DNA of 8,833 nt from Chlamydiota bacterium (GTDB lineage Bacteria; Auribacterota; UBA3054; B51-G9), in assembly GCA_003648225.1 (NCBI GenBank), contig QMOL01000108.1:1-8833 (forward strand), given 5' to 3'. The position numbers and the translations under genes were made by a program. Under the pieces are notes generated by a model. The model made no database searches. It was given only the letters and a program-made list of their open reading frames with translations, and had not been told where the DNA came from. Below, in pieces: positions 1 to 6,382 of this stretch. Position 1 is the stretch's first letter, and every line of letters begins with the position of its first letter.

Positions 1-1599
1 ATGAGCGATAATAATATTTGTTCTGGACTTTATTTCCACTTTCAAATTTTCGAGAATCGCTGTTTCTGTCTCGGCATCAACAGCCGATAACGCGTCATCA
101 AGAACAAGGATTTCCGGATTCGCGGCAAGAGCGCGTGCGATGGCGATGCGTTGTTTTTGTCCGCCTGAAAGAGTAATACCTCTTTCTCCCACTTCAGTTT
201 CATAACCGTTAGGGAAAGATAGAATTTCGTCGTGAATCCGGACTGTTCGGGCCGCATCTTCAATTTTCTCCCGGGATATATTTTTATTTCCGAAGCTTAT
301 ATTTTCAGCGATAGTCATCGCGAAAAGAAAAGGTTCCTGAGGGACATAACCGAATTTCCCGCGCACGCGCGAAAGTTTTAAATCCGTGATACTGTAATCA
401 CCGAAAGAAATTGTTCCGCCGGAAACATCGTAAAGCCGCATAAGCAGTTCAACTATTGTGGTTTTCCCCGAACCTGTTCTTCCGACAATTCCGAGTGTTG
501 AATTTTCTTTAATTTCAAAATTAATATTTTTCAGCACTTCCACATCAGTTCCGGGATAAGTAAAATTCAAATCGCGGCATTTGATATTTGATGATGGTTT
601 TACATCGATATTACCATCGTTAATAGTTGGTTTTGTATCAATTATTGATTGAACTCTTTCCATACTTGCCGCACCTCTCTGAACAAGATTCACCACAACG
701 CCAATCGCAATCATAGGCCAGGTAAGCATTCCGATATAACTTGCGAAAGCGACGAATTCGCCGATTGATAGTTGACCGGTAATCACTCTTTTCCCGCCGA
801 ACCAGAGCAATAGAGCGAGACTGACCATAGCGAGACCTGAAATAGCCGGATCGAATACAGCTTGAATTTTAGCGAGTTTAATATTTTCGTCAGCACAATT
901 TTCAGCTTTTTCTGTAAAAAATTTTTGTTCCGTTTTTTCATCTCCATAAGCTTTTACGACTCTGATACCTGAAATAGTTTCTTGAGCTTTTTCTGTAAGT
1001 TTGGAAAACGCATTCTGAACTTTATCGAAACGAAAATGAACCAGTTTACCGAATTTTATGACAACTAGCGTTACAATCGGCAAAGGAAGCAAAGTTATCA
1101 ATGCCAATGACGGACTCGTATAAATCATATTCGCGATTGAAAGCGTACCGAGAACGACGGCATCAAAAGCGGCAAGCGTTCCGAATCCGGCAGAGCGTTG
1201 AATTGCCTGAACATCATTTGTCGCATGGGCGGTAATATCGCCTACTTTTTGTTTATCATAAAATTCGGGAGAGAGTATTTGGAGATGATTATAAATATCC
1301 TGTCGGATTTCTCTTTCGATTTTTCTGCTTGCACCGACGAGAAAGTACCGCCATAAGAATCTGAAGAAACCGATTATCAGGGCAATAACAATAATACCGG
1401 CACCGCAGATGAATAATTTTTGATATGTGGCGGAATTTTTTGTAAGCTGGTCAATAACATATTGTATAATTCTTGGAACTGTAACCTGAAGAACATCAAC
1501 GCAAAGCAATGAAGCGACTCCGAGAGCGACATATTTTTTATAACGGAATATATGTCTAAGAAGTATATTGAATCCGGATTTTGATTTATCATTTAACAT
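1..1599 (-). CDS. ABC exporter half-transporter (TM domain fused to ATPase), MdlA/YheI-like, 3' end cut by window
   Basis: A membrane domain fused to an ATPase, the layout of ABC exporters that move lipids, drugs or peptides out of the inner membrane; the substrate cannot be read here. The ATG is at 1597-1599 and 533 codons are visible, ending at the window edge on the H-loop His533, so roughly 50 residues are missing compared with the usual 580-600. Residues 1 to about 325 contain several hydrophobic membrane segments. The ATPase follows: A-loop Tyr348, Walker A GRTGSGKTT (373-381), Q-loop Gln421, an intact LSGGQ signature (477-481), Walker B LVLDD (498-502) and D-loop SAVD (505-508). Position 502 is Asp where the catalytic Glu is normal, as in MdlA, YheI/BmrC and TM287. 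This suggests the degenerate half of a heterodimer, with the partner off the left edge. It has its own promoter-like sequence and no Shine-Dalgarno. Confidence 0.93.
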   Translation of the reverse strand, partial: MLNDKSKSGFNILLRHIFRYKKYVALGVASLLCVDVLQVTVPRIIQYVIDQLTKNSATYQKLFICGAGIIVIALIIGFFRFLWRYFLVGASRKIEREIRQDIYNHLQILSPEFYDKQKVGDITAHATNDVQAIQRSAGFGTLAAFDAVVLGTLSIANMIYTSPSLALITLLPLPIVTLVVIKFGKLVHFRFDKVQNAFSKLTEKAQETISGIRVVKAYGDEKTEQKFFTEKAENCADENIKLAKIQAVFDPAISGLAMVSLALLLWFGGKRVITGQLSIGEFVAFASYIGMLTWPMIAIGVVVNLVQRGAASMERVQSIIDTKPTINDGNIDVKPSSNIKCRDLNFTYPGTDVEVLKNINFEIKENSTLGIVGRTGSGKTTIVELLMRLYDVSGGTISFGDYSITDLKLSRVRGKFGYVPQEPFLFAMTIAENISFGNKNISREKIEDAARTVRIHDEILSFPNGYETEVGERGITLSGGQKQRIAIARALAANPEILVLDDALSAVDAETETAILENLKVEIKSRTNIIIAH

Positions 1600-1627
1600 A
1601 TAATTTTGCTATTGCAATTAGAACAAT

Positions 1628-1656
1628 ATTATACGAATAAGATGTTTTAAAGTCAA
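1628..1656 (-). promoter_or_regulatory. Sigma-70-like promoter for the ABC exporter gene
   Basis: On the minus strand TTGACT (1651-1656) is followed by exactly 17 bases and then TATAAT (1628-1633): five of six and six of six matches to the housekeeping consensus at the ideal spacing. Transcription would begin near 1621, about 20 bases before the ATG at 1599, giving a short leader. The TTTG just upstream and TAATATTG at the -10 end also partly fit the Bacteroidota-type -33/-7 promoter (TTTG and TAnnTTTG). In AT-rich DNA TATAAT is common, so the paired -35 and the position at the start of an isolated gene carry the weight. Confidence 0.6.
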
Positions 1657-1843
1657 ATGAAATGGATTCCTGTTTCAGGCGATTAAATTTTACATAACCG
1701 ATTAAGCGATTATTAAATGTTTAGTCGTTCCATTAGTTCTACTTTTAAGTAATTTTTAGTGACTTCACCTTATTTTAAAGTTAACCCTTTTTCATATCTT
1801 ATTTGACAGAACCTTAATAAAAAGTTACAAAATTAATAAATAC

Positions 1844-1864
1844 CTGATTTGGACTCCAAATCAG
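1844..1864 (-). terminator. Hairpin downstream of prmA, possible terminator
   Basis: CTGATTTGG (1844-1852) and CCAAATCAG (1856-1864) form a perfect 9-bp stem with a 3-base loop, 83 bases beyond the prmA stop. On the minus strand it is followed by a T-rich but interrupted tract (GTATTTATTAATTTTG), weaker than a classical intrinsic terminator. Its position at the end of the prmA-side transcription unit and before the exporter promoter fits termination. The stem is AT-rich, so efficiency may be low. Confidence 0.4.
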
Positions 1865-1877
1865 TTTATATTCAAAT

Positions 1878-1928
1878 CTTACTTCGCCCTGATACACTTC
1901 GTGATTGGAATTGAAAAGTAGAAGTAAG
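1878..1928. repeat. 8-bp inverted repeat flanking 35 bases
   Basis: CTTACTTC (1878-1885) and GAAGTAAG (1921-1928) are exact reverse complements. The 35 bases between them contain a small CAC-TTC-GTG hairpin (1895-1903). With the neighbouring 9-bp hairpin at 1844-1864 this could fold into a multi-stem structure in the transcript after prmA. An 8-bp match over this span can also arise by chance, and no known regulatory RNA fold is recognised. Confidence 0.3.
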
Positions 1929-1946
1929 CCACTAAATCGGAATAAG

Positions 1947-2813
1947 TTACTCAAAGAGTCCGCTTTTCCATTCGTCATATATTTTTGATTTTATTTCTTT
2001 CAATCCCCTATTGGAAATTTTTTTTAAAATTTCCGAGTAGTGATGTTCAAGAATTCCTGATAAAATTAAAATTCCGCCGGGTTTTAATGCCGAAATTATG
2101 GAATCAATATTCGGTAATAAAATCGATGTAATCATATTCGCAGCCACAACATCGTACTTCTTATCAAAAACAATTTTCCCGAGTTCCGCTTCAAACAGAT
2201 TAATTTCAACATTGTTCAATCTACAATTCTTGTCAGTTGCAATCAACGAATTTTGTTGATTGTCAAACGCATCGACTTTTACGAATCCCATTTTAGCAGC
2301 TGCGATGCTTAAGACTCCTGATCCGGTACCGATATCGAGGAAAGTTTTATTTTTTCCTTCATCGGCAATATCTTCAATAAATTCGAGACAGGCGCGTGTA
2401 GTTCCATGCAGCCCGGTACCGAACGACATTTCCGGATCGATTTCAACAATCGTATCATTTTTTGATTTTCGATATTTTTCCCATGGCGGTTTTATTACGA
2501 TATTTTTACCGATATGTTTTATGTGAAAGAATTTTTTCCAAACTGTTGTCCAGTCATTTTCTTCCATTTCACCTGAAATTATTTTATAAGATTTTTCCGG
2601 AATCAGGTCAGTTGAATTTATTAATAATCTTTCGATTTGCGATTTAATTTTTTTAAGTTCATTTTTTGTGTCAAAATATAAAGAAATAACCGAACTGCCC
2701 TTATCAAGCTCATTCCAAAGTGAAGGAAATAAATCCATTCCGCACAACAGTTCATAAATTATATTAGAATAATTTATAGAGGAACGGATTGATATGAAAG
2801 GAGTTTTTAACAT
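1947..2813 (-). CDS. prmA: Ribosomal protein L11 methyltransferase (PrmA)
   Basis: A SAM-dependent enzyme that in characterised members trimethylates lysines and the N-terminus of ribosomal protein L11 in the cytoplasm. At 288 residues it matches the usual length (E. coli about 293). The N-terminal part (1 to about 90) corresponds to the substrate-recognition domain. The Rossmann methyltransferase domain holds the PrmA hallmark IDPEMSFGTGLHGTT (125-139), SAM-binding motif I LDIGTGSG (159-166), the acidic DAFD region (181-184), AANMIT (224-229, the NILA-like motif) and KPGG (244-247). Two small departures from the common form are HGTT for HPTT and NMIT for NILA, both conservative. The gap to the regulator upstream is 55 bases with no obvious promoter, so they may be co-transcribed. 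No Shine-Dalgarno precedes the ATG. Confidence 0.93.
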   Translation of the reverse strand: MLKTPFISIRSSINYSNIIYELLCGMDLFPSLWNELDKGSSVISLYFDTKNELKKIKSQIERLLINSTDLIPEKSYKIISGEMEENDWTTVWKKFFHIKHIGKNIVIKPPWEKYRKSKNDTIVEIDPEMSFGTGLHGTTRACLEFIEDIADEGKNKTFLDIGTGSGVLSIAAAKMGFVKVDAFDNQQNSLIATDKNCRLNNVEINLFEAELGKIVFDKKYDVVAANMITSILLPNIDSIISALKPGGILILSGILEHHYSEILKKISNRGLKEIKSKIYDEWKSGLFE

Positions 2814-2868
2814 TTGAAGTAATGAAATTTGAAACTTAAAATTGGTTGTGGAATTGTGAATTTACGGA

Positions 2869-4197
2869 TTACTTCGGTAATTTAAGATTCAGTTTTTTTA
2901 TTTTTCGGAACAGAGTTGTTTTGTGAATGCCAAGTTCTTTTGCTGTTGCAAGTCTATTCCAGTCATTTCTTTTAAGAGCGTTCATCAAAAAAGACGCTTC
3001 GATATCATCAAAAGAACTGTTATCATTTTCATCTGACTGAATCTGACATATTTCTGACGGTAAATGTTCCGGTAAAATTATTTCTTCTCTGCACATAACA
3101 AACGCGCGCTCAATAATATTTTCCAATTCTCTGATATTTCCTGGAAAGTTATAATTCATAAGACATGCAAGCGCGTTTCCACTTATAGATTTAATATTTT
3201 TTTTATGGGTTGCATTGAATTTATTGATAAAATGCTCACAAAGAATATTAACATCTTCCATTCGCTCCCTCAAAGGTGGAAGTTCAATTTTAACAACATT
3301 AATTCTATAATAAAGGTCCTGCCGGAAAAGATTTTTTTTGATCAGCTGTTCAAGATTTTTGTTTGTCGCGGTAATAATCCTGACATCCGTTTTTTCCACA
3401 TGTGACCCGCCAAGAGGCTGAAATTCTTTTTCCTGAATAACCCTCAGTAATTTCATTTGAAGCGCAGGAGATATGTCCCCTATTTCATCAAGAAAAATCG
3501 TTCCTTTATCGGCAAGTTTGAATCTTCCCGGTTTATCCTTTTTTGCATCGGTAAAAGCTCCTGCGACATAACCGAAAAGTTCGGATTCAAGAAGCGTGTC
3601 CGGTAAAGCTGCACAATTAACTGCAATAAAAGGTTTATTTTTTCTTGCACTAAGATTATGAATTGCACGCGCGAACAATTCTTTACCGGTGCCGCTTTCG
3701 CCTTGAACGAGGACAGTAACGGGACTTCCAGCAATTTCCGGCAATATATCAAAAAGTTTTTGGATTTTATGACTAACGGTAATAATATCTTCACGGGAAT
3801 ACCTTTCATAAAGTTGTTTGCGAAGGTCTTGCTCAACAGAAATATCGCGAAAAGTTTCAACGCCGCCGGATATTTTTCCATTTTTATCACGAAGAATAGC
3901 GGTAGAGATTGAGATAGTTTTTATATCGCCGTGATTGTTCACAATTGAAACCTGTTTGTTGACGATAGGAGTTTGCGACGCGATAGTTTTTTTCAGCGCG
4001 CAGTCTTTTTCGCAACAGTCCGCGTGAAGAACATCTCCGCAAAAACTCCCCATGGCCGCTTCGCGGGGAACACCGGTGATTTGCTCAGCGGCTTTATTAA
4101 AAGAAGTAATTTGCCATTTATTATCAACAGTAAAAACTCCGTCCGCGATAGAATCGAGAATAATATCGGATTTTTTTTGTTGTAGATTTGATGACAT
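2869..4197 (-). CDS. PAS-containing sigma-54-dependent transcriptional activator with PAS cysteine cluster
   Basis: An enhancer-binding protein that uses ATP hydrolysis to open promoters held by sigma-54 RNA polymerase. The 442 residues read as PAS sensor domain (about 10-120), AAA+ domain (about 140-375) and Fis-type helix-turn-helix (about 398-438). AAA+ motifs are Walker A GESGTGKE (166-173), Walker B GTIFLDEIGD (232-241), an arginine-finger region FRQDLYYR (291-298) and the sensor II region GNIRELEN (353-360). The sigma-54 contact loop is GAFTDA (213-218), not GAFTGA; I recall the same variant in other PAS-type activators. The PAS domain has Cys53, Cys61, Cys62 and Cys66, which could sense redox state or bind metal or an Fe-S centre (inference). 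There is no receiver domain, so input is probably direct rather than by phosphorylation. The target is unknown, and no -24/-12 promoter was found here. It starts 75 bases after der. Confidence 0.95.
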   Translation of the reverse strand: MSSNLQQKKSDIILDSIADGVFTVDNKWQITSFNKAAEQITGVPREAAMGSFCGDVLHADCCEKDCALKKTIASQTPIVNKQVSIVNNHGDIKTISISTAILRDKNGKISGGVETFRDISVEQDLRKQLYERYSREDIITVSHKIQKLFDILPEIAGSPVTVLVQGESGTGKELFARAIHNLSARKNKPFIAVNCAALPDTLLESELFGYVAGAFTDAKKDKPGRFKLADKGTIFLDEIGDISPALQMKLLRVIQEKEFQPLGGSHVEKTDVRIITATNKNLEQLIKKNLFRQDLYYRINVVKIELPPLRERMEDVNILCEHFINKFNATHKKNIKSISGNALACLMNYNFPGNIRELENIIERAFVMCREEIILPEHLPSEICQIQSDENDNSSFDDIEASFLMNALKRNDWNRLATAKELGIHKTTLFRKIKKLNLKLPK

Positions 4198-4272
4198 GAT
4201 ATCAATAAATGGTTAGAAGTTCATTTACTCCGCTGCGCTTTGTGACATTTGTGTGTGGCAAAGGCCGTTTAA

Positions 4273-5643
4273 CTACTGTTTCTTATTCTGCCGTCTTCCT
4301 TCTCTGATTCTCGGCTGTCTGCGTGCGCGGAAATTCACTACAATCGGTGAGCCTTCAAATCCCATTGCGTCACGCAATCTGTTAACAAGATAATTGCTGT
4401 AAGAAGTTTTTGCTCTACGAGGGTCATTCACAAAAAGCAGAAAATGCGGCGGGCTTATTCCGGTTTGGGTGCCATAATAAAACTTAAGACGGCGACGCTT
4501 AATTACAGGCGGCGGGCTTTCCTCAAAAGCGTCATGCAGCAAGCGGTTCAAAACACCGGTAGTCACTTCCTGTTTTGCGGCAAGGTCAACATCGCATGCC
4601 TTATGAACGAGGCGGCTTATATTATTACCTGTCATAGCGGAAAGGAAAACGATAGGGGCATAATTAAGGAAAGGGAGTTCCTGTCTCACCCATTTTTCGT
4701 AGGATTTTTTATCCATTTTCCCTTCCATTAAATCCCATTTGTTTACTCCGATGACACATCCTGTACCGGCAACGGAAATAGCATTAGCGATTTTTTTATC
4801 GGTAACGGTCATTCCGACTGAGGCATCGCAAAGCAGTACCGCTACCGAAGCTCTACGTATAGCTTTTTCGGCTCGATTAATCGAATAATAGTCAAGTTTA
4901 CATTTCACGGTTTTACCGCGTTTAATCCCCGCGGTATCAATCAGTAAGACATCTTTTTTTTCAGTATGTTCACCGGTTTTATATTCCCATTTAATATTAA
5001 CATCAACCGCGTCACGAGTTGTACCGGGGATATTACTGACTATCGACCGGTTTTCCCCAACGCGTTGATTTACGAAGGAAGATTTTCCGGCGTTCGGTCT
5101 GCCGACAATAGCGATTGCAGTTGGACGTTCTTCTTCTTCCGTGCTGCCTTCATATTTATCGGCGCCTTCAGCTATTTCGTCCAGCAGATCACCGATTCTT
5201 CTGCCGTGAAGGGCGGAGATCGATAATGTTTTCTCGAAACCGTAACCTGCAAAATCGATCCACGAATCTTTGAACCGTTCTTCGTCAACTTTATTAACAA
5301 CGAGCCAGACTTTTTTGCCTGTTTTCCTAAGCAGTTCAGCGGTAGCATCATCGGTAGATGTTCGTCCTTCCAAACCATCAACGGTAAATAAAATAAGATC
5401 GGCTTCCGCGAGAGCGAGTTCAACCTGATGAGCGATATGCTGTTCGAGTTCATCCGGTTCGGTAACAAGTCCTCCGGTATCGATGAGAACGAAATGCGAA
5501 CCATTCCATTCGATTGGGATTTGCAGTCGGTCTCTTGTAACACCACTCTGCGAATCAACGATCGCGATTCTTCTTCCCGCGATACGGTTAAAGAGGGCCG
5601 ATTTGCCCACATTGGGTCTTCCTACTATTGCGACTTTATACAT
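4273..5643 (-). CDS. der: Ribosome-associated GTPase Der (EngA)
   Basis: An essential GTPase that binds the 50S subunit and helps its late assembly. The 456 residues have the diagnostic tandem layout. G domain 1 has GRPNVGKS (8-15), DTGG (55-58), NKVD (117-120) and SAL (142-144). G domain 2 has GRPNAGKS (181-188), DTAG (236-239), NKWD (301-304) and SAM (335-337). A KH-like domain (about 355-440) is followed by a basic tail rich in Arg, Lys and Gln. All nucleotide-binding motifs are intact. The switch I approach in domain 1 reads DSQSGVTRD instead of the commoner DTPGVTRD, keeping the Thr. Only one base separates the ATG (5641-5643) from a 17-bp tandem repeat filling most of the gap to pgsA. 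No Shine-Dalgarno is visible, so the repeat itself forms the translation leader. Confidence 0.97.
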   Translation of the reverse strand: MYKVAIVGRPNVGKSALFNRIAGRRIAIVDSQSGVTRDRLQIPIEWNGSHFVLIDTGGLVTEPDELEQHIAHQVELALAEADLILFTVDGLEGRTSTDDATAELLRKTGKKVWLVVNKVDEERFKDSWIDFAGYGFEKTLSISALHGRRIGDLLDEIAEGADKYEGSTEEEERPTAIAIVGRPNAGKSSFVNQRVGENRSIVSNIPGTTRDAVDVNIKWEYKTGEHTEKKDVLLIDTAGIKRGKTVKCKLDYYSINRAEKAIRRASVAVLLCDASVGMTVTDKKIANAISVAGTGCVIGVNKWDLMEGKMDKKSYEKWVRQELPFLNYAPIVFLSAMTGNNISRLVHKACDVDLAAKQEVTTGVLNRLLHDAFEESPPPVIKRRRLKFYYGTQTGISPPHFLLFVNDPRRAKTSYSNYLVNRLRDAMGFEGSPIVVNFRARRQPRIREGRRQNKKQ

Positions 5644-5644
5644 A

Positions 5645-5726
5645 ATGATTTAATGATTGATATGATTTAATGATTGATATGATTTAATGATTGATATGAT
5701 TTAATGATTGATATGATTTAATGATT
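5645..5726. repeat. 17-bp tandem repeat, 4.8 copies, abutting the der start codon
   Basis: The plus-strand unit ATGATTTAATGATTGAT occurs at 5645-5661, 5662-5678, 5679-5695 and 5696-5712 without a mismatch, then as a partial copy of 14 bases (5713-5726). The unit is itself nearly a doubled ATGATT motif. Copies are contiguous with no spacers, so this is not CRISPR. Perfect identity points to recent expansion by slippage. It occupies most of the 107-base pgsA-der gap and must be part of any der leader. Confidence 0.95.
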
Positions 5727-5741
5727 TTCAATCATCAAATC
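5715..5741. repeat. Imperfect hairpin at the pgsA-side edge of the 17-bp repeat
   Basis: The last repeat copy (GATTTAATGATT, 5715-5726) pairs with AATCATCAAATC (5730-5741) across a TTC loop: 12 positions with a single A-C mismatch. It lies 9 bases beyond the pgsA stop. On the minus strand no T-run follows, so it is not a good intrinsic terminator. It could slow RNA decay or be a by-product of how the repeat arose. Confidence 0.45.
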
Positions 5742-5750
5742 GTTAAATAT

Positions 5751-6353
5751 TTATCTGTTATGCTCCGCTTCATGCACAAGTTTTAATCCTACGAAAACGT
5801 ATTGCACACAAGAAATGATTGTTAATAAAGCCGCTGAATAAACCACAAAATAAAATGTTTTTGTTGAAAAGTCTAATAAAAGAACGATTACAGCTAACAT
5901 TTGTAAAAAAGTAGTTATTTTGCTTGTAACAAGCGGTACAATTTTCATTTTTATATTTAAAAATCTGATTATCACAGCGCCAAGTGATATAATCAAATCT
6001 CTCGTAAAAACAATGAGCGGAAACCAAAAAGGAAACTGCCGCACTAATCCCATCTTAAAACTCAATACTAGTATCGCCGCATTAAGCAATAACTTATCAG
6101 CAAGCGGGTCCATAATTGTTCCCAGTTCAGTTTTTTGATTAAAGTGTCGCGCGACAAACCCATCGATCCCATCAGAAATAGCGGCAACGGCAAAAACAGT
6201 GATTGCAAACCAACGCCAATACTGCAAAGATGTAGCAGATGTACCTGTCAACGACAACTGTCTGTGCATAAGCATCACCCCGACAAAAACCGGAACAAGG
6301 AGAATGCGAAAGAGTGTTATCGCGTTTGCAGTATTTAAGGCTCTGTTTTTCAT
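5751..6353 (-). CDS. pgsA: CDP-diacylglycerol-glycerol-3-phosphate 3-phosphatidyltransferase (PgsA)
   Basis: An inner-membrane enzyme that joins CDP-diacylglycerol and glycerol-3-phosphate to make phosphatidylglycerophosphate, the committed step to phosphatidylglycerol and cardiolipin. The 200 residues are the usual size. The CDP-alcohol phosphotransferase signature is complete: Asp61, Asp64, Gly65, Ala68, Arg69, Gly78, Asp82 and Asp86, in the spacing DxxDGxxAR-x8-GxxxDxxxD. The N-terminus NAITLFRILLVPVF (10-23) is typical of PgsA rather than phosphatidylserine synthase. About six hydrophobic segments can be seen (near 12-30, 46-62, 86-102, 108-130, 138-160 and 166-190). It follows gltX by 29 bases, probably on the same transcript. 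No Shine-Dalgarno precedes the ATG. Other CDP-alcohol transferases share the motif, so the substrate is inferred from the N-terminus and size. Confidence 0.9.
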   Translation of the reverse strand: MKNRALNTANAITLFRILLVPVFVGVMLMHRQLSLTGTSATSLQYWRWFAITVFAVAAISDGIDGFVARHFNQKTELGTIMDPLADKLLLNAAILVLSFKMGLVRQFPFWFPLIVFTRDLIISLGAVIIRFLNIKMKIVPLVTSKITTFLQMLAVIVLLLDFSTKTFYFVVYSAALLTIISCVQYVFVGLKLVHEAEHNR

Positions 6354-6382
6354 TTTAAATTCTATTTGTATTTAACGAGTTG

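Larger units (their letters stand above)
1600..1946. other. 347-base intergenic region between prmA and the ABC exporter gene
   Basis: This is the only gap over 300 bases. Nearest prmA it holds an open frame that may be a gene remnant (reaching into prmA, 1814-1978), an 8-bp inverted repeat with a 35-base loop (1878-1928) and a perfect 9-bp hairpin (1844-1864). Nearest the exporter gene it holds a sigma-70-like promoter (1628-1656). The stretch 1660-1800 is AT-rich and I see nothing functional in it: stop codons are frequent and there is no tRNA-like fold. Confidence 0.7.
1814..1978 (-). pseudogene. Possible remnant of a beta-barrel-type gene end (54-codon open frame)
   Basis: A minus-strand frame opens at an ATG (1976-1978) inside the prmA 3' end and runs 54 codons to TAA (1814-1816), leaving prmA's frame after its stop. 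Its second half, including VRFEYKLIWSPNQVFINF, alternates polar and hydrophobic residues around a Ser-Pro-Asn turn and ends on aromatic residues. That is the look of a terminal membrane beta-hairpin in an outer-membrane protein. Such a pattern is unexpected in random AT-rich sequence, but a frame of this length is not rare by chance. No family is recognised with certainty; a DUF5916-like C-terminus is a guess from memory. There is no ribosome site. It may be a decayed 3' end, a small real gene, or chance. Confidence 0.2.

Noticed and set aside
1377..1592. 71-residue minus-strand open frame at the start of the exporter gene
   Set aside because: It is in a different frame from the conserved ABC exporter sequence, which starts at 1599 and covers the same DNA.
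2260..2526. 88-residue plus-strand open frame opposite prmA
   Set aside because: It is antisense to the SAM-binding core of prmA, with no ribosome site and no domain-like sequence.
3480..3890. 136-residue minus-strand open frame inside the sigma-54 activator gene
   Set aside because: It lies across the AAA+ domain coding frame with intact Walker motifs; it is a frame shadow.
4198..4272. Sigma-54 promoter or terminator in the der-regulator gap
   Set aside because: TGGCA occurs on the plus strand but no TTGC-type -12 element follows at the right spacing, and no stem with a T-run is present.
5172..5612. 146-residue minus-strand open frame inside der
   Set aside because: It overlaps the first G domain of der, whose motifs are fully conserved in the other frame, and its translation shows no recognisable domain.
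5645..5726. CRISPR array
   Set aside because: The 17-bp units are directly contiguous, with no spacers, and no cas genes are present.
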